Assembly: GCA_030734395.1 (NCBI GenBank)
Contig: JAUZTG010000017.1
Location: 186,001 to 250,000, forward strand
Direction: 5' to 3'
From: Sarocladium kiliense
Lineage: Eukaryota; Ascomycota; Sordariomycetes; Hypocreales; Sarocladiaceae
DNA length: 64,000 nt
Each line of letters starts with the position of its first letter. Within the stretch, counting starts at the first letter, position 1. The translations under genes were made by a program, and so were the position numbers. The notes under the pieces are model-generated. The model did no database searches. It was not told the origin of the DNA and saw only the letters and a list, made by a program, of their open reading frames with translations. This document shows, piece after piece, positions 33,326-46,094 of the stretch.

Positions 33326-33956
33326 GACGAGGTTCGATACCGTAAACTTATCGCATAACCATGCGTTGCAGTATATATGATAATCGAACTCGAAGCAATG
33401 ATTGTTGAAGGACGGTTGCGATGATGGCGGTTGAGCGTGTGCGACTGAACAGTTGGAGATGGAGAGAATGGAGGAGGCCGGTCAGCCGAGGCTGGAGCCC
33501 CAGATGCCGCTCGGCGCAAGCAACCACTGCCCGCTCCTTGTGAGAGTCTTCAGTGAGTAGCTTCAGTGGGGACTAGCTTGACCGAAGCCGGGGACAGGCG
33601 AGGGACATCGGCCAGATTGACGCTAGTCCTGTTCAGATATCCAAGTCACGTGCCGCCGCGTCGAACAGCTCGCGCAAAGTAGCCCACCTTTCTTTGCGAC
33701 ATCTGGCCAATTAAACCGGGCCATCCGCTGCTTTGTTTACTTTCCAGCAGAGCAACGCCTAATCTCCAGGGAAGCAACGTCAGGCGCCCGCCAATCCATC
33801 AATCCTTGGATTTTCAAACAGCGACAGCCCCCGCCATCAGACACACGCGACAATCACATTCGCCGCCCATTGCATCACGCATTTGCCATAGCTTCAAGCA
33901 CGCAGACCAGACTGCGATTTTGAGCTTCTTTATCCTCCCCTTTCACGGGAGACGCC
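33326..33956. promoter_or_regulatory. Divergent promoter between PEX14 and NDC80
   Basis: About 630 bp with no coding content. A CACGTG-like core (TCACGTGCC) occurs near 33,645. The CA/CT-rich stretch from 33,780 is probably the NDC80 leader. Confidence 0.45.
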
Positions 33957-36243
33957 ATGTCGCAGGACACCGGTCTGTGGAGCGTGCGCAGGCCGAGAGA
34001 GGTGCGTGCACATGTTCTGTCGCATCATCAAGAATCTCCAAGAGTTACTGACTGACGGCAGCAGACCCTTGGGGGCATCAGTACCAACACCGCTATCCCA
34101 CAGCCCGGCTCGACCATGAAGCGATCTAATTCCAATGTCAACGCAAACTTCTCCGGAAGCCATGCGCGTGGCATGTCGGGATCTAGGCACTCCCTCGCAA
34201 TGTCGCGACCCAACCAACCGCTCTTCCAGCGCTCATCCTCCGGCACAAACCTCGCAGAAGCCGGCATGTCCTCCATCAAGCGATCATCTTTTCAGCCGAA
34301 GGGCTCCTTCACACCTGCCGCTGGGAGAGCGTCCACCGACGGCGATAGGCGAAGCAGCGTTTACCGACCACGCCAATCCACCAACGGTCCCGCAACCCAT
34401 CAAAGCTTCTTCCAGACAACACCACAGCCTGCCGGTGTACCGCGCGATCCACGACCTCTCAAAGACCGATCTTACCAAGCGCGCATTGGGCAGGAGCTGA
34501 TGGACTACATGACCCACGGCAACTTCGAGTTGGAGATGAAGCATGTCCTCTCACCAAATGTCATGAAGTCGCCGACGCAAAAAGATTTCAACTACATGTT
34601 TCAGTGGATCTACCACCAAATCGATCCCAGCTATCGCTTCCAGAAGAACATCGACCAGGAGGTGCCTCCAATCCTCAAGCAGCTGCGTTACCCTTTCGAG
34701 AGGAGCATCACCAAGAGCCAGATCGCGGCTGTTGGTGGACAGAACTGGAGCACATTCCTCGGCCTGTTGCACTGGATGATGCAACTAGCGCAGATGCTCG
34801 AAAGATACACAAATAACCAGTACGAGGATGCCTGCGCGGAGGCTGGCCTCGACGTCACTGGCGACCGCATCATCTTTGACTTCTTGAGCCATGCGTACCA
34901 AGACTGGCTGGCTATGGACGAGGACATGGGCGATGAAGATGCAGAGCGTGTTCTGGCACCACATGTGGAGAGTATGGCAAAGGCGTTCGAGCTCTCCAAC
35001 TCGAAATACGTTTCCGAGCTGGAAATGCTTGAAGCCGAGAATGCACGACTGCTCAAGGAGATTGAGGATTTGGAGAAGTCTACGCCGGACCCAGCTGTTC
35101 TGGACGACCACTTCAAGATCATGGAGGAGGACAAGATCAAGTTCGAGGAGTATAACACGCTTGCGTTGCAGCGCTCAGAAAAGTACGAAAGCCGAGTCCA
35201 AGTTCTTCAGGAGGAGCTATCCAAGCTGGAAGAGGAGCTCAAAGAGGCTGAGGAGGAGCGGAGAGGACTGCAAAAGTCGGTCGACGCGCAGGGTATCAGC
35301 ATGCAGGATATTGACCGCATGACTTCGGAGCGCGAGCGCTTACAGAAGGGCATCGAGACAGCATCCCAAAGACTCGACGAGCTAAAGACCCGAGTGGCGG
35401 ATAAGGAATCAGAAGCGAGCGCAAAACTGGACGAGCTTGAAAGGATGGTTGACCACTACAACACCCTCGCATACCAAATCGCCCTGATTCCCTCAACAGC
35501 TGCCAACGCCAAAGGTGGGGAGTACGAGCTCCAGGTTACAGTCAACGAGGGCACGGGTGACTTCACGTCCTCAAACCTCATGGGATCAGGGAGCGGACAG
35601 GGTGCAGAGCGGCTGCTCATGGATTCCACAACAGGATACTCACCTGCAAGGATACTCAACATCGACTTGAAAGGCAAAGTCCGTAGCACGCTCATCGGGC
35701 TCAAGCGCGAGATCCAAGACCGTCGAGAGAAGGCCATCGAGGCGATCCAGGCAGATGCAGGCATGCTCGACGATATCGACGAAGCTATTGAGAACACTCG
35801 GAGCGAGGTCGAGGCCTTGAACCACAAAGTTCGGTCAGCCGAGGATGAGTACGAGAAGATGAGGGAGGTGACGACGGCACAGAAGATGGGTTCAGACGCA
35901 CAAATCGAAAAGATGGAGAAGGATCTGTCACGGATGCGAACTGGGTTGATGGAATCGGTACAGCTGCTGGAGCAGAGGGAGATCAACACGACGATTGAGT
36001 AAGTCACTTGGACTAATGGATTATGGAAGTCACGACAGTTTACTGACACCTCATAGACACGAGCAACTCACGTTGAGGACGAATGCATTGCGCGAAGAGC
36101 TGCACACCGAGATCGACAAGATGCTTAACGAGGTCATCAAGTTCAAGATCCACATCCAGAAGAACCTGGATGACTATGAGAGCTTCGTCACGGACGAGGT
36201 CGAGGACGAGCTGGGCAGTGGCGAGACTGCTGCTGAGGAATAG
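33957..36243 (+). CDS. NDC80: Kinetochore protein NDC80 (HEC1)
   Basis: Three exons (33957-34001, 34065-35998, 36057-36243) give 721 aa, usual for fungal NDC80. The first exon codes only MSQDTGLWSVRRPRE, joined to TLGGISTNTAIPQPG. A basic, Ser-rich, disordered tail of about 130 residues comes first; in other species it is phosphorylated by Aurora B. The calponin-homology domain follows at about 130-260 (PLKDRSYQARIGQELMDYM, then FNYMFQWIYHQIDPSYRF), then a long coiled coil to near residue 715 with a loop around YELQVTVNEG. The protein binds microtubules and pairs with NUF2 in the Ndc80 complex. The last intron separates INTTI from EHEQLTLRT. Confidence 0.95.
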
Positions 36244-38261
36244 GTGTCATAATGACAGGACTGGAGGCTTTTGGATTTCTCGATGATGAATGAGGGCTTT
36301 GGTGTTGCGGCGTTTTAATGTTGACTACCTTAGCATGTGCGGATGAGGCGTTGGGAGGATGGCTTGGACATGTGTAGTCTGGAGCGTTCACTGCGTGCTT
36401 TCGGACGATTGACTTGGTAGGGCTTTTGTCGTTTAAGGGGACTGCCAGAACCTTGATACCTTGATACCAACTGAGGAACGTTTTTTTTCGTGAATATGCA
36501 TGGCTTTTGCCTTTGTATGAGCGTGGCCTGTGCCATACGGTCCGTGGAGTATATGCTATTGAGGAGGATGCTTTTGGGTGGACGGCGCATTCTGGCCTCG
36601 TAAGCATGTGTGTTGGTCTCCCAAAAGCCGGCATCCTTGTTCTGGAGGAGAAGGGAAGTTGCTACGATGTGTAGATGCTTCTATTACGAATATTGATGAT
36701 TCATTCATATTTCATCTGTTCATCTCTGCAGTTTTTAGGCATATCGTGTATGTTTCGACCAAATGATCTGACGTGGTGGTGTGCGGTGTAGGGTGGGTAG
36801 TGTTAGAGGTCCCTTGGGTGAATCGCGTCGCAATGCGAAAGCGAGCGTCGTGTCGTCATTTCGGGTCCAGGCTGTCGTCGAAGCCCCAACCTTAGCAAAA
36901 GTCCACCAGGAAAGGTGCCAATTTTCCATTTGAGTACTACAGTACGTACATAGTATGAGGATTTCACTTTTTCATTTGTGGTATTTTGAACTCCGACAGT
37001 GTTCGTGGCTGTCGTAGAAGTTACCAGGGTAAAGCACTGGTTAGCCGTCGGTAAGCCCGATGTGTAGCATGGGTCTCGCTGATAGCGAATGCGACAACTC
37101 GATGAGGTTGCGACCGAGGAAATGATTCTTGGGTTTGCAGCTTGCGCAACCTCATCCACAAGCTCGTAATATGAACCTATGGGTTTTCAGTGGCTCAATT
37201 GCGAGGCCGCACAGGTACGGATTCCGAGGGCTACGAAGGCGGCGATAAGGTGCGCAGTAGTCCTAACTCCCTCCCCGAAACCCCGGCAAAGGGACCTGTA
37301 ACTTTTGCGCGGTGTGGTGTGACCACGGGGGGGGGGGATTTACATCCTCCTAAGGTTAAGTCTCCCGCCCAAGGTGGAAAAATATAGTCGTCTCAGTCAG
37401 CATCATGATAGACGACATGCTGTGGCTATAGTGCTGTCATCGGATTCTTCATCACATCTGGCAACGCTTGACGTTCGGCAGGAACGGTGATGGAATGCTA
37501 GACTTTAGCTCAGTGATTGCATTCTGGTGTGCTACTTCCGAGCTGCGTCCTGGACATTTCACATGCGCCATGAATGACGCCACCACCATGTTCTCAGCTC
37601 CGGCCACGGGAACTGGTCAATCGAATTGCGACAAACTCCGCCAGCCCTTCCTCAGCCCGCAAGAGTGACTTGCTTATTTGCATCCATACGTGAGCCAGGA
37701 TTACTGAGGACATAAGCCCCCCAATGTCCGTCCATCGCAGTCATCGCGCTCTGTTCGCATTCGGTATGTGATTCGAAGCCACTCCGAATGCTCACCCAAA
37801 CTCCATGCTCCATGCACGCGACCTTGTCTGGTTGGTCGGGTCACAGCATGTAGAGCTAAGTATTGCACCGGCAGGGTGTGTTGGTCCGAGTCCACCGTTC
37901 TAGGCGTGGTGGCTTTTCCCTTGTTGTCTCGCTTGTTTTTTCGATGGCTCCGCATCATTGATGGAGCTGAAGTGGGCGGTGATTTGGGTGTGTCAAAGGC
38001 CGACCTGGCTCGGTATTAGGGGATATGGGCGGAAGGGTCTGGAATGCTTGTTGGGCTGTACGTATAAGTGGCTTTGGACCCTGCGTTGCTTTTACCTTTG
38101 GGTTTTGAATCTTTCTGTAGTATCACAGCTTCGCCTCTCAATCGTCAATTCAGTACCTGCTCTACACGATCTACACCAAATCGATTCACATTCTTGGAAC
38201 CGCGACAGCCCCAGACATCGCATTATACGAGAAGCTTGACACTTGTCAGCTGAAAGTCGTC
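36244..38261. other. Two-kilobase region without a recognised gene
   Basis: No frame exceeds about 150 codons and none shows family features or a splice-joined product. A run of G residues lies at about 37,328-37,337. The 3' end of NDC80 and the leader of the next gene take part of it. A non-coding transcript cannot be excluded. Confidence 0.5.
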
Positions 38262-39589
38262 ATGGCTACTCTCGCCTCTGAGCAGCATCAGCGCATCTCC
38301 ACTGCCGAGACGCTCGCACGATCCTCCTCGTATACATCACCAAACTACCACTCCTATGTCACAAAGGCACCAGGCCTAAACAATGCACCAGCAGAAGCCA
38401 CCTCAGTGCCTCATCATGTGAAGAACTCGAGTGGTAACATCTCCAAATTCAAGAACCCCTACCCTTCCTGGGGAGGACCCCCCAAAGCTTTTAAAGAGAT
38501 CATATGGTGAGTTCTCTCCGAGTCTCCGCCTGTGACGCTGTCCGGAGCTTCACTCGAAGCCAGAAGAATATCACTGACCTCATCAGGCCCCTGATCACTG
38601 GCCAGCTCAAGATGCCCGATACCACCCCTCCAACCGTCAACGTCACGAAGCCCGACTTCCTCCCTCCTGGTGTCAAACCGACAGCTCTTCGCGCAACATG
38701 GCTCGGCCACGCCTGCTACTACGTCGAGTTCCCATCTGGTCTTCGCGTTCTCTTTGATCCTGTCTTCGAGGACCGCTGCTCGCCATTCAGCTTTATGGGC
38801 CCGAAGCGCTTCACCCCTCGACCGTGCGACATTGCCGACATCCCTGCCGTTGATGCTGTCGCCATTTCACACAGCCATTATGACCATTTGAGCCATGGTT
38901 CGGTTCTCGAAATCCAGAAACATCACCCGGGAGCCCAGTTCTTTGTGGGCTTGGGTTTGGAGAAGTGGTTCAGGAGTGCTGGTCTTCAGAACGTCACGGA
39001 GCTAGATTGGTGGCACGATGCCGAGCTGTCAGTCACTCGCAAGCAAGGCTCTGGCGGCGAGGGGGAGAAAGAGGAGAAGCTCACCGCTCAAGTCTCATGT
39101 CTTCCTTGCCAGCATACTTCTGCCAGGGGCCTGCTCGATGTGGACACCACCCTTTGGTGTTCTTGGGCCGTCAAGTCAGGGGACAAATCGGTCTGGTTCG
39201 GGGGTGACACTGGCTACCGCGCAATCCCACGCTCGCTCCCCTCCGATGCGGACGAGTACGGCCCCGAGTACGAATCTCTACCTCGCTGCCCGCAATTCAA
39301 GCAAATCGGCGAGCTTCGTGGCCCCTTTGATCTGGGCCTCATCCCCATCGGCGCATACCAGCCACGCAAGACGTTCAGCAGCATGCACGCGAACCCGGCT
39401 GACGCAGTGGAGATCTTCCGGGACACAAGGTGCAAACGGGCGATGGGAATTCATTGGGGCACGTGGGCGTTGACAATGGAGGAGGTGTTGGAGCCGCCCT
39501 TGTTGTTGAAGGAGGCGTTGAAGAGGAGGGGTTTGGAGGAGGTGGGGGTATTCGACGTTTGTGATATTGGTGAGAGCCGTGAGTTTTGA
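38262..39589 (+). CDS. NAPE-PLD-like metallo-beta-lactamase-fold phospholipase
   Basis: Two exons, 38262-38506 and 38587-39589, give 415 aa. The join makes KEIIW then PLITGQLKMPDTTPP. Seen: WLGHACYYVEFPSGLRVLFDPVFEDRCSP-like family block (the first 20 residues already match), and the metal site HxHxDH at 177-182 (SHSHYDHLSHGS). Later come WFGGDTGYRAIP and GAYQPRKTF followed by HANPADAV, all hallmarks of N-acylphosphatidylethanolamine phospholipase D and yeast Fmp30. The expected reaction releases N-acylethanolamines from N-acyl-PE. The two metal-binding Asp/His of the later motifs are present. No strong signal peptide is seen, though the Ser/Thr-rich N-terminus could act as a mitochondrial lead as in Fmp30. 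Confidence 0.88.
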
Positions 39590-40426
39590 GGGACTCGGTG
39601 TCTGAAAAGAAACGTTCGGCTATGTTGAGGTGGCAGAATTGCGATAATGGGTTGGCGATGGCGTTGCTGGGCGGAGGTTAGTGCTTGCATCAGGCATCTC
39701 GAATGGAGCCTGGAGCATCCTCGGACCTCGCATGGATTTATTACTACGAAAAGATACCAAAGTTTAATTGCATGAATTGGAAACACATTGTTGAAAACTC
39801 AATAAAGAAACAACGCTGAGACCTCCCCGGTGAGTCTGTTGCTCTGCTGATAGGACCTTCGATAGTTAACCCGCCGCTCTTGGCTGGAGACTTAGGGCAA
39901 CAGCTGGCACTCGAACGCTCTCGAGGGCTGTTTGAGGTTGCTCCATGAACCCGAGAATGACTTGAGCTAATTAATTCTCATTCGGTACCGCGTCATTGTG
40001 CTGTTATTATGCTCGACGCGCGCAAACGGCGTTTGATAGGTCGCGGGGAGGGCATGTGATCGCTCCGAACAATGGAGCCAACAGTTTCTATCAGCTGTTC
40101 GATTCGACCTTGCAGTATCTACAGCTGGTAGAGAGCCCGATCAGGCTAGAGTAGAGCAGTTCAACAGCTTGTTGTTTATATTGAAGGCAGGAGAGATGAT
40201 TTCCTCATCCCTCCTTCATGCTTCTCTTCACTGCTGAGCTAAACCATCTACCTGCTCTCTGCTGAATCTAGCTTTGCATAAGTACCACGCAGATCCCACA
40301 GAGATCTTATCAAGTCCCAAGCACTCAAGTATCGAACATCCAACAGTGAGTCCTAACTGCGACCTGAGCCTGGCTTGAAGCTTGCTAAGTACCTGCGACA
40401 GCCAAACACTTCAAGACATTGCCGCC
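39590..40426. other. Intergenic region
   Basis: Nothing coding is recognised. A possible leader intron for the small ORF that follows begins with GTGAGTCC at about 40,346, but it cannot be confirmed. Confidence 0.45.
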
Positions 40427-40708
40427 ATGTCCAGCTTTCGAGAGCCCGAGGCCCCAGACTGGCGTTATACCGCTGAGATCCTGATGTACGATGACATCTG
40501 GGCCACTGGTGTCATCTGGGAATACGCCTGGGGGACGCCACCTCGAGACGGCCTCGTCCTACGGCGTTTCAATGCCCGCAAGAATGCCCGGGTGTATGAA
40601 GACGAGAAAGCTCTCCTCATCTTCGGTCCCAAGCCCACTGGACTTCGCCTCCGAACCCATCTCCTGAAGTCCGTCATCCGCCTGCGACGCGCCAAGCGAG
40701 CTGTCTAG
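40427..40708 (+). CDS. Small hypothetical protein with an open frame beyond its stop
   Basis: A 93-aa frame from an ATG in strong context (GCCGCCATG). The content is Arg- and Trp-rich (EAPDWRYTAEILMYDDIW, GTPPRDGLVLRRF) and I do not recognise the family. After the TAG at 40706-40708 the same frame stays open for 31 codons, coding a charged, helix-prone stretch rich in Glu, Lys and Ala, to a second TAG at 40802-40804. Either the real protein is about 125 residues with a nonsense change, or the stop is removed by a short intron ending in TCTAG, or the tail is chance. Expression evidence is needed to be sure that this is a gene at all. Confidence 0.4.
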   Translation: MSSFREPEAPDWRYTAEILMYDDIWATGVIWEYAWGTPPRDGLVLRRFNARKNARVYEDEKALLIFGPKPTGLRLRTHLLKSVIRLRRAKRAV

Positions 40709-40804
40709 GAGAAGGCTCGGAAGGAGTTCGCAAGCGAGAAAGAGACACACAAGGCGGAGGATACCCAAGCGGTGGAAGAGGCCCTGGAGGAGCTGCGCCT
40801 TTAG

Positions 40805-41939
40805 GTTCGCAGTTGGACAAACAGGACCAAACAGAACCAGACAGGACAGTGGTTGCACCTGATCACACGGAGTGGATTTGATGTAAAGGAGAGGATGGGT
40901 GCTTGCCAATGCCTTGACATGAAGGAATGAGGGAAAATGCCTGTATTGTGAATCCGCGATTCGTGCCACTGCGCCTGGTGATGGCTTCACTCATCCTGTT
41001 CTTAAGAGACATGTCTCAGGTGACCGTCACAGCAGCACAAAGGGATACGCGGCGAAGGGAATTGCTTTGAGTGCGCCTTCATCGAGCACATGAATCAAAC
41101 ACGACGACTTTGACCTTGACACTCTTCTTAACGGCTCGTGTGTTGCGAATCCTGTAAGGTGTACCTGTGATCGCTCAAGGCTTACTCTGGCACTGCCTTC
41201 TTCTTTTCGCCTCTCATCCTCCATCCTCTCTCCGGCTCATCTTCTCCCCTCTCATTGAGCGCGCCGTCCATCCTTGGGCACCTAAATGTTGCAACTTAGG
41301 CGCGTCCAAAACCAGAACGCTACCAGACCAGGGTCAAGCAGCGCCATCCATGCGGGGGAGCTTCTTCTCCAAGCCTCCAACTTTCCTCATCCTAGCCGAG
41401 CGGCGGGTAAATTTAAGCTTCTTCGGCACACAGGCACCAAAATCTTGGTATCGTCGTCATCGAGCGGATCTTCTACCGGCATTCCGCCTTTCTACCTCTC
41501 GCTCCTTGCTTTCGCCAAGCACGCTGATCCTCATCGCGGGGTAAATTGCTGACTCGAATGGCTAGCAGTGACCTCCCAGATCCCGAGATCAGTGCCAATG
41601 CCGTTGTTCTCCACGAGGACTGGGTTGTGTACCGTTCCCAATTTGTCCGCTTAAGGTGCAAGGCCATGGCAGTGCCAGGGGTGCAAGAGACGGCAGTGAA
41701 TGAACGAGGCTAGAGATGCGGCTTTGTGCATTTACCCAGCGCTGGGCCTTGATGGGCTGTTGAGACCAGGAAGGGAATGTCATGGCATGAATCAAGAAAG
41801 GATGAGCGTGGGTTTCCGGGGCTATAAAGACCTTGCATTCGCTGACCGAGCAGGATTATCGCGACCATCCTCAGTTCGCGTTGGGTTCAACTCTTTGCAA
41901 GATCCTTCTCAGTCGTCAATTGCTCCGGCAAAGGTGTCC
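40805..41939. other. Intergenic region and promoter of the GH43 gene
   Basis: Frames on both strands are short or start without ATG, and none looks like a protein. The final 100 bases hold a leader to the GH43 start. Confidence 0.45.
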
Positions 41940-43744
41940 ATGATGCGGCTCTCTTCTTTGCCAATGGCTTCTGCCGCGGTGTTGTCAATGCTTCCCAGCA
42001 TTGTGACTGGCCTGATTAACCCGATCATCCCAGGCTTCAACCCGGATCCAAGCATTGTTGCTGTCGACGATGACTTCTTCGTTGTCACGAGCTCTTTCGA
42101 ATTCTTTCCTGGTGTGCCAATTTACCACTCTAAGGACCTGTAAGTCAACACGTCTCGAATCTTCCACCTCAGACCAAGTGGCTGACTACAGCTTTTCCCT
42201 ACAAGGGTTGACTGGGAAGTCATCGGCCATGCGCATACACGGCCATCACAGCTCAACCTTCGTGGCACAGCTCCCAGTGGTGGTAACTTCGCGCCGACCC
42301 TGCGTTACAACAACGGCACCTTCTACCTCATCGGCACAGTCTTCTATGCCATCAGCCCTCCAGACCAAGTGGCAGGCTACCCTCGGTCTATGTACGTCAA
42401 GACGGATAACATCTGGGATGAGAACTCGTGGAGCGACCCGATCTATGTCGACCAGTGGGGAATCGACCCTGACCTCTTCTTCGACGACGATGGTCGTGTC
42501 TACGTGACGTCTACTTACGGCGACGATTACGAGGATCATATTGGTGTCTTTGCCAATTGGATTACCGAGATTGATGTTGAGACTGGGACGTCCATCTCCG
42601 ATACTCGCCTTTTGCATGAGACAACTGTCACCGTCAGCACCCTCCTCACTGAGGCGAGCCATCTGTACAAGATCAATGGCACGTACCATATGATCACAGC
42701 CGACAGTGGCACTGCTGAGCTTCACTCCGCTAACAGCTATCGCGCCGAGAACCTCGAGGGGCCGTGGGAGGAGAACCCAAACAACCCTCTGCTCTGGAAC
42801 GGCGAGGATCTATCTCGCCCCGTCCTCGCTACTGGTCACGCTGATATTGCACAGGGTGCGGATGGCAAGTGGTGGGCTGTCTTCCTTGCCACTCGCCCTC
42901 AGAACCCTCGCAATGCTACCGGTAACGCTCAACTCGGTCGCGAAACCTTCCTCGTTCCTGTCACCTGGAAGGACGGATGGCCAATCATGAACAACGGCGA
43001 GCCTGTTGAGGAGCATACGCCTGACCTGCTCTACGATCTTGAGCGCCCGAAGAAATGGCGTGATGACTTCGAGGGCGGTTTCGTTGACAAGGAGTACTAC
43101 ACTGCTCGCACGCCTTACAAGGAGTTCCGCGACTTCGAATCTGTTCCTGGCAAGCTTCGTCTTCATGGTAATGTATACGACTTGAGCAACCGCGACACCG
43201 CCGCTGCCGTACTTCGAAAGCAGACCGACCTGAATGTTACGTTCAGCACAGAGCTCTCCGCCTTCGAGCCCCTCGATGCTCGCCAGGAGGCTGGTGCTAC
43301 CATCTACCTCAACATTCACTATCACAACGAAGTCGCAGTCTCCCGCTCTCCCGAATCTGGCGAGCGCGCTATTGTCGTACATACACGTGCCGGAGAGTAC
43401 GCAAATGTTACCACCACCTGGGTCGAGGACGAGGAGGTCGCAGCTGGCAAGCCTGTGAAGCTCTTTGTGGAGGCGCGCAGTGATGAGTACCGACTCGGAT
43501 ATGCTGTTGGTTGCAAGGAGGTCAACTGGATTGACAGCGTGAGTAATGAGAACTTGCAGAGATATCTTGAGGGTTGGCAGAACTTTGTGGGCACCCATTT
43601 TGGCATCTACACTACTGGCACTGGCAAGGTTATCATCAACCCTGCGGTAAGTTCCCCTCATGACCTGTTCTATGCTTCAGTGGCTTTAGCTGACGAACTG
43701 CCTATCAGGACTTTGAGTACATTCAGACCAAGCTATTGGACTAG
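41940..43744 (+). CDS. Glycoside hydrolase family 43, beta-xylosidase/alpha-arabinofuranosidase type, secreted
   Basis: Three exons (41940-42139, 42206-43646, 43709-43744) give 558 aa. The last exon adds only DFEYIQTKLLD. A signal peptide (core SAAVLSMLPSIVTG) precedes the five-bladed propeller start INPIIPGFNPDPSIV, where Asp36 is the likely general base. WGIDPDLFFDDDGRVYVTST gives the family's modulating Asp region, and LTEASHLYKINGTYHM the Glu expected as acid (TEA). The C-terminal part from about 350 (WRDDFEGGFVDKEYYTART) is a beta-sandwich of the type found in fungal GH43 xylosidases. It would attack xylan or arabinoxylan side chains outside the cell. A polygalacturonase lies directly downstream on the same strand. 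Several N-glycosylation sequons (NAT, NVT, NGT) support secretion. Confidence 0.9.
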
Positions 43745-44530
43745 AAGGATAGAATTGATGCCTCAAGAGCTTCGGTGATCCGAGAATCCTATGCATAGAA
43801 AAAAGAATGATTCGATTCAATTGCATTTGCGACCGCAATCGTAAGCCGTACGGTGACGGGCGACTCGGATCTCAATATTGGTGCCATGGCTGAGGCATAG
43901 GCTTCGAACCGTAGCATCGAACGACAAAGTGTGTTATCAGCATGTCAACTGGTCCCATCATCACCCCTTTCGTTTCCCTAAAAGTCAGATTACCGATTAC
44001 GAACCAAGATCTGACTTTCGATCCATGTTTCAAAGACTCGGCTTGGCCCACCAAACCCCCTCTCTAACCAGGGAATCCTGGTCATTGTAAGTCTAGAAGC
44101 AAGCAGCGCTCGGCATCGGCCACGCAACCTGTACTGTGATTGAAGCCAAGTCCGGCAGCTTGGCATCTTGTCGCGTTGCGATAGTGGCCGTTTGATCCGG
44201 CACCCTGGGAGAGTGAGGGGATTCGCAATCAAATCGAGGCCGCTAGTGTGTCGTGTCGCATGGGGCCGGACCTGTCATTGAACATGTGGATCTAAGGGAA
44301 TCCCAGGAATTCGTCGTGCGATAGATCGTGGAAGTCTACAAGATGTCATTAACGTCCGCCCAGGACACTGGAATGTTTGCTCGGTAGCCTTGGCTGTGCC
44401 TTTGACTCCAATCTACGTTCGCTCGGTTCAGTCCTTACCGTCTTTCACACCGAAAGCTTCCATTCTTTCAAAAGCATTTTGATATTTCATTTTCATCTTA
44501 TTTTACTTGCATTGAACGTTCGAAGTCGCG
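43745..44530. other. Intergenic region between the two wall-degrading genes
   Basis: No gene is supported. The AT-rich end close to 44,490 is the likely leader of the polygalacturonase gene. Confidence 0.5.
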
Positions 44531-45835
44531 ATGCTGCCCAACGCTCTCTTGCTCCTCGGAGTTCTGGCTTCCACTGTCATCGCTGCCCCTACTCTTGAGC
44601 AGCCTACCGGAACTGGCATCAAAGCTCGCGCCGTGAGCTGCAAGTTCACCACGCTCGACGAGGTTCTGAAAGGGAAAAAGAACTGTGACAAGCTCACCCT
44701 GGATAATATCAGCGTCCCGGCTGGAAAGACTCTGGATCTTACTGACCTGAAGAAGGGTTGCAACGTAGGTTTTCTCAACCATAGGTATCAATTGTGGGCT
44801 GGAATGAGTGCTGACATGACGGGACAGCTCATTTTCAAGGGCAAGACTACTTTCGGGTACAAGGAGTGGGAGGGTCCTCTCATTGCTGTGTCTGGTGAGA
44901 ACATCTTGGTTGAGGGTACTTCCGGCCACCTCATCGACTGTGATGGCAAGCGATGGTGGGATGGCAAGGGCGGGAATGGCGGCAAAACAAAGCCCAAGTA
45001 AGTCAAGCATCGAAGATATTTGAGAGAGATAGACTCAGCTTACATGGTTGAACAACAGGCTTTTCAGTGCCAAGCGCCTCGACAACTCGGCCATCAAGGG
45101 CCTCAACATCAAGAATCAGCCAGTTCACGGCTTCAGCATCAACACTGTCAAGAACCTGAATATGTAAGCACGAACTGACATCTACAGCATAAGCAAGAAA
45201 TATGTGATGCTAACCATTTACGAAGCATCGATGTAACCCTCGACTCTCAGGCTGGCGACACCCAAGGCGGGCACAACACCGATGGCTTCAATATCGGCAA
45301 TGCTGAGAACATCTACATCTCCGGTGCCATTGTTCGCAACCAGGACGACTGCATTGCCATTAACTCCGGAAAGAACATTACCTTCACCAACGGTGACTGT
45401 GCCGGCGGTCACGGACTTTCCATCGGCAGTGTTGGCGGCCGCTCCAACAACGAGGTTCGCGATGTGCGCATCACCAACTCCATCATCTCGAGATCCGACA
45501 ACGGCGTCCGTATCAAGACGATTGCTGACGCTGTTGGCGTCGTTGACAACATTCTCTACCAAAATATCACGCTTAAGGATATCGCCAAGCAGGGCATCGT
45601 CATCCAGCAGGATTATGAGAACAGCAAGCCTACTGGGAAGCCCAGCGGTGGTGTGCCGATCACCAACGTTAAGTTGAACAAGGTCACAGGAAATGTTTTG
45701 GCGAACGGCGCGAACGTGTACATTCTTTGTGCGAAGGGGGCTTGCTCCGGATGGGAGTGGAAGGATGTGAGCGTTACCGGTGGAAAGAAGCCGAAGAGCT
45801 GCATGAACGTTCCTAGCTCAGCAGAGTGCTCGTAA
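44531..45835 (+). CDS. Endo-polygalacturonase, glycoside hydrolase family 28
   Basis: Four exons (44531-44764, 44828-44997, 45059-45163, 45226-45835) give 372 aa. A signal peptide (NALLLLGVLASTVIA) and short pro-segment ending in a basic residue (GIKARA) come first, then CKFTTLDEV. The right-handed beta-helix has all four GH28 motifs: NTDGF with Asp189, QDDC with Asp210 and Asp211, GGHGLSIGS with His232, and RIK with Arg265 and Lys267. The first intron is 63 nt and keeps frame, so unspliced reading would go unnoticed. The enzyme cuts homogalacturonan in pectin and is a classic tool of plant-associated fungi. It ends with a paired-Cys tail (SCMNVPSSAECS). Confidence 0.94.
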
Positions 45836-46094
45836 TGGAGCATTCTTCCCTCCGGGCCCTGGGACGTGCTTTGATTTAGCTTGCGTATCATAAACCAAGA
45901 TACAATTCTCCAAGAGAGAATAGCGGTTATAGAAATTGGAAGTTTAGAACCGCAAGATGGACCGAATATCATTCTAGAGTGGACAATCTTGATGACAATG
46001 CTGAGGATAGTTAAAATAAGTAAGCGTCTATCAAGTCTAATCAAATCTAGTAACAAAGTAGTGCGACCTGGTGCTATTATAGGTGCTGACACAA

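Noticed and set aside
37328..37337. Run of G residues
   Set aside because: Short homopolymer in a non-coding stretch; no further structure seen.
38504..39589. 361-codon frame starting MVSSLRVSAC within the NAPE-PLD-like locus
   Set aside because: Its first 28 codons are intron sequence; the spliced model from 38262 has a proper first exon and in-phase junction.
42810..43661. 283-codon antisense frame in the GH43 gene
   Set aside because: Same cause as other shadows; the sense strand is a clear GH43 enzyme.
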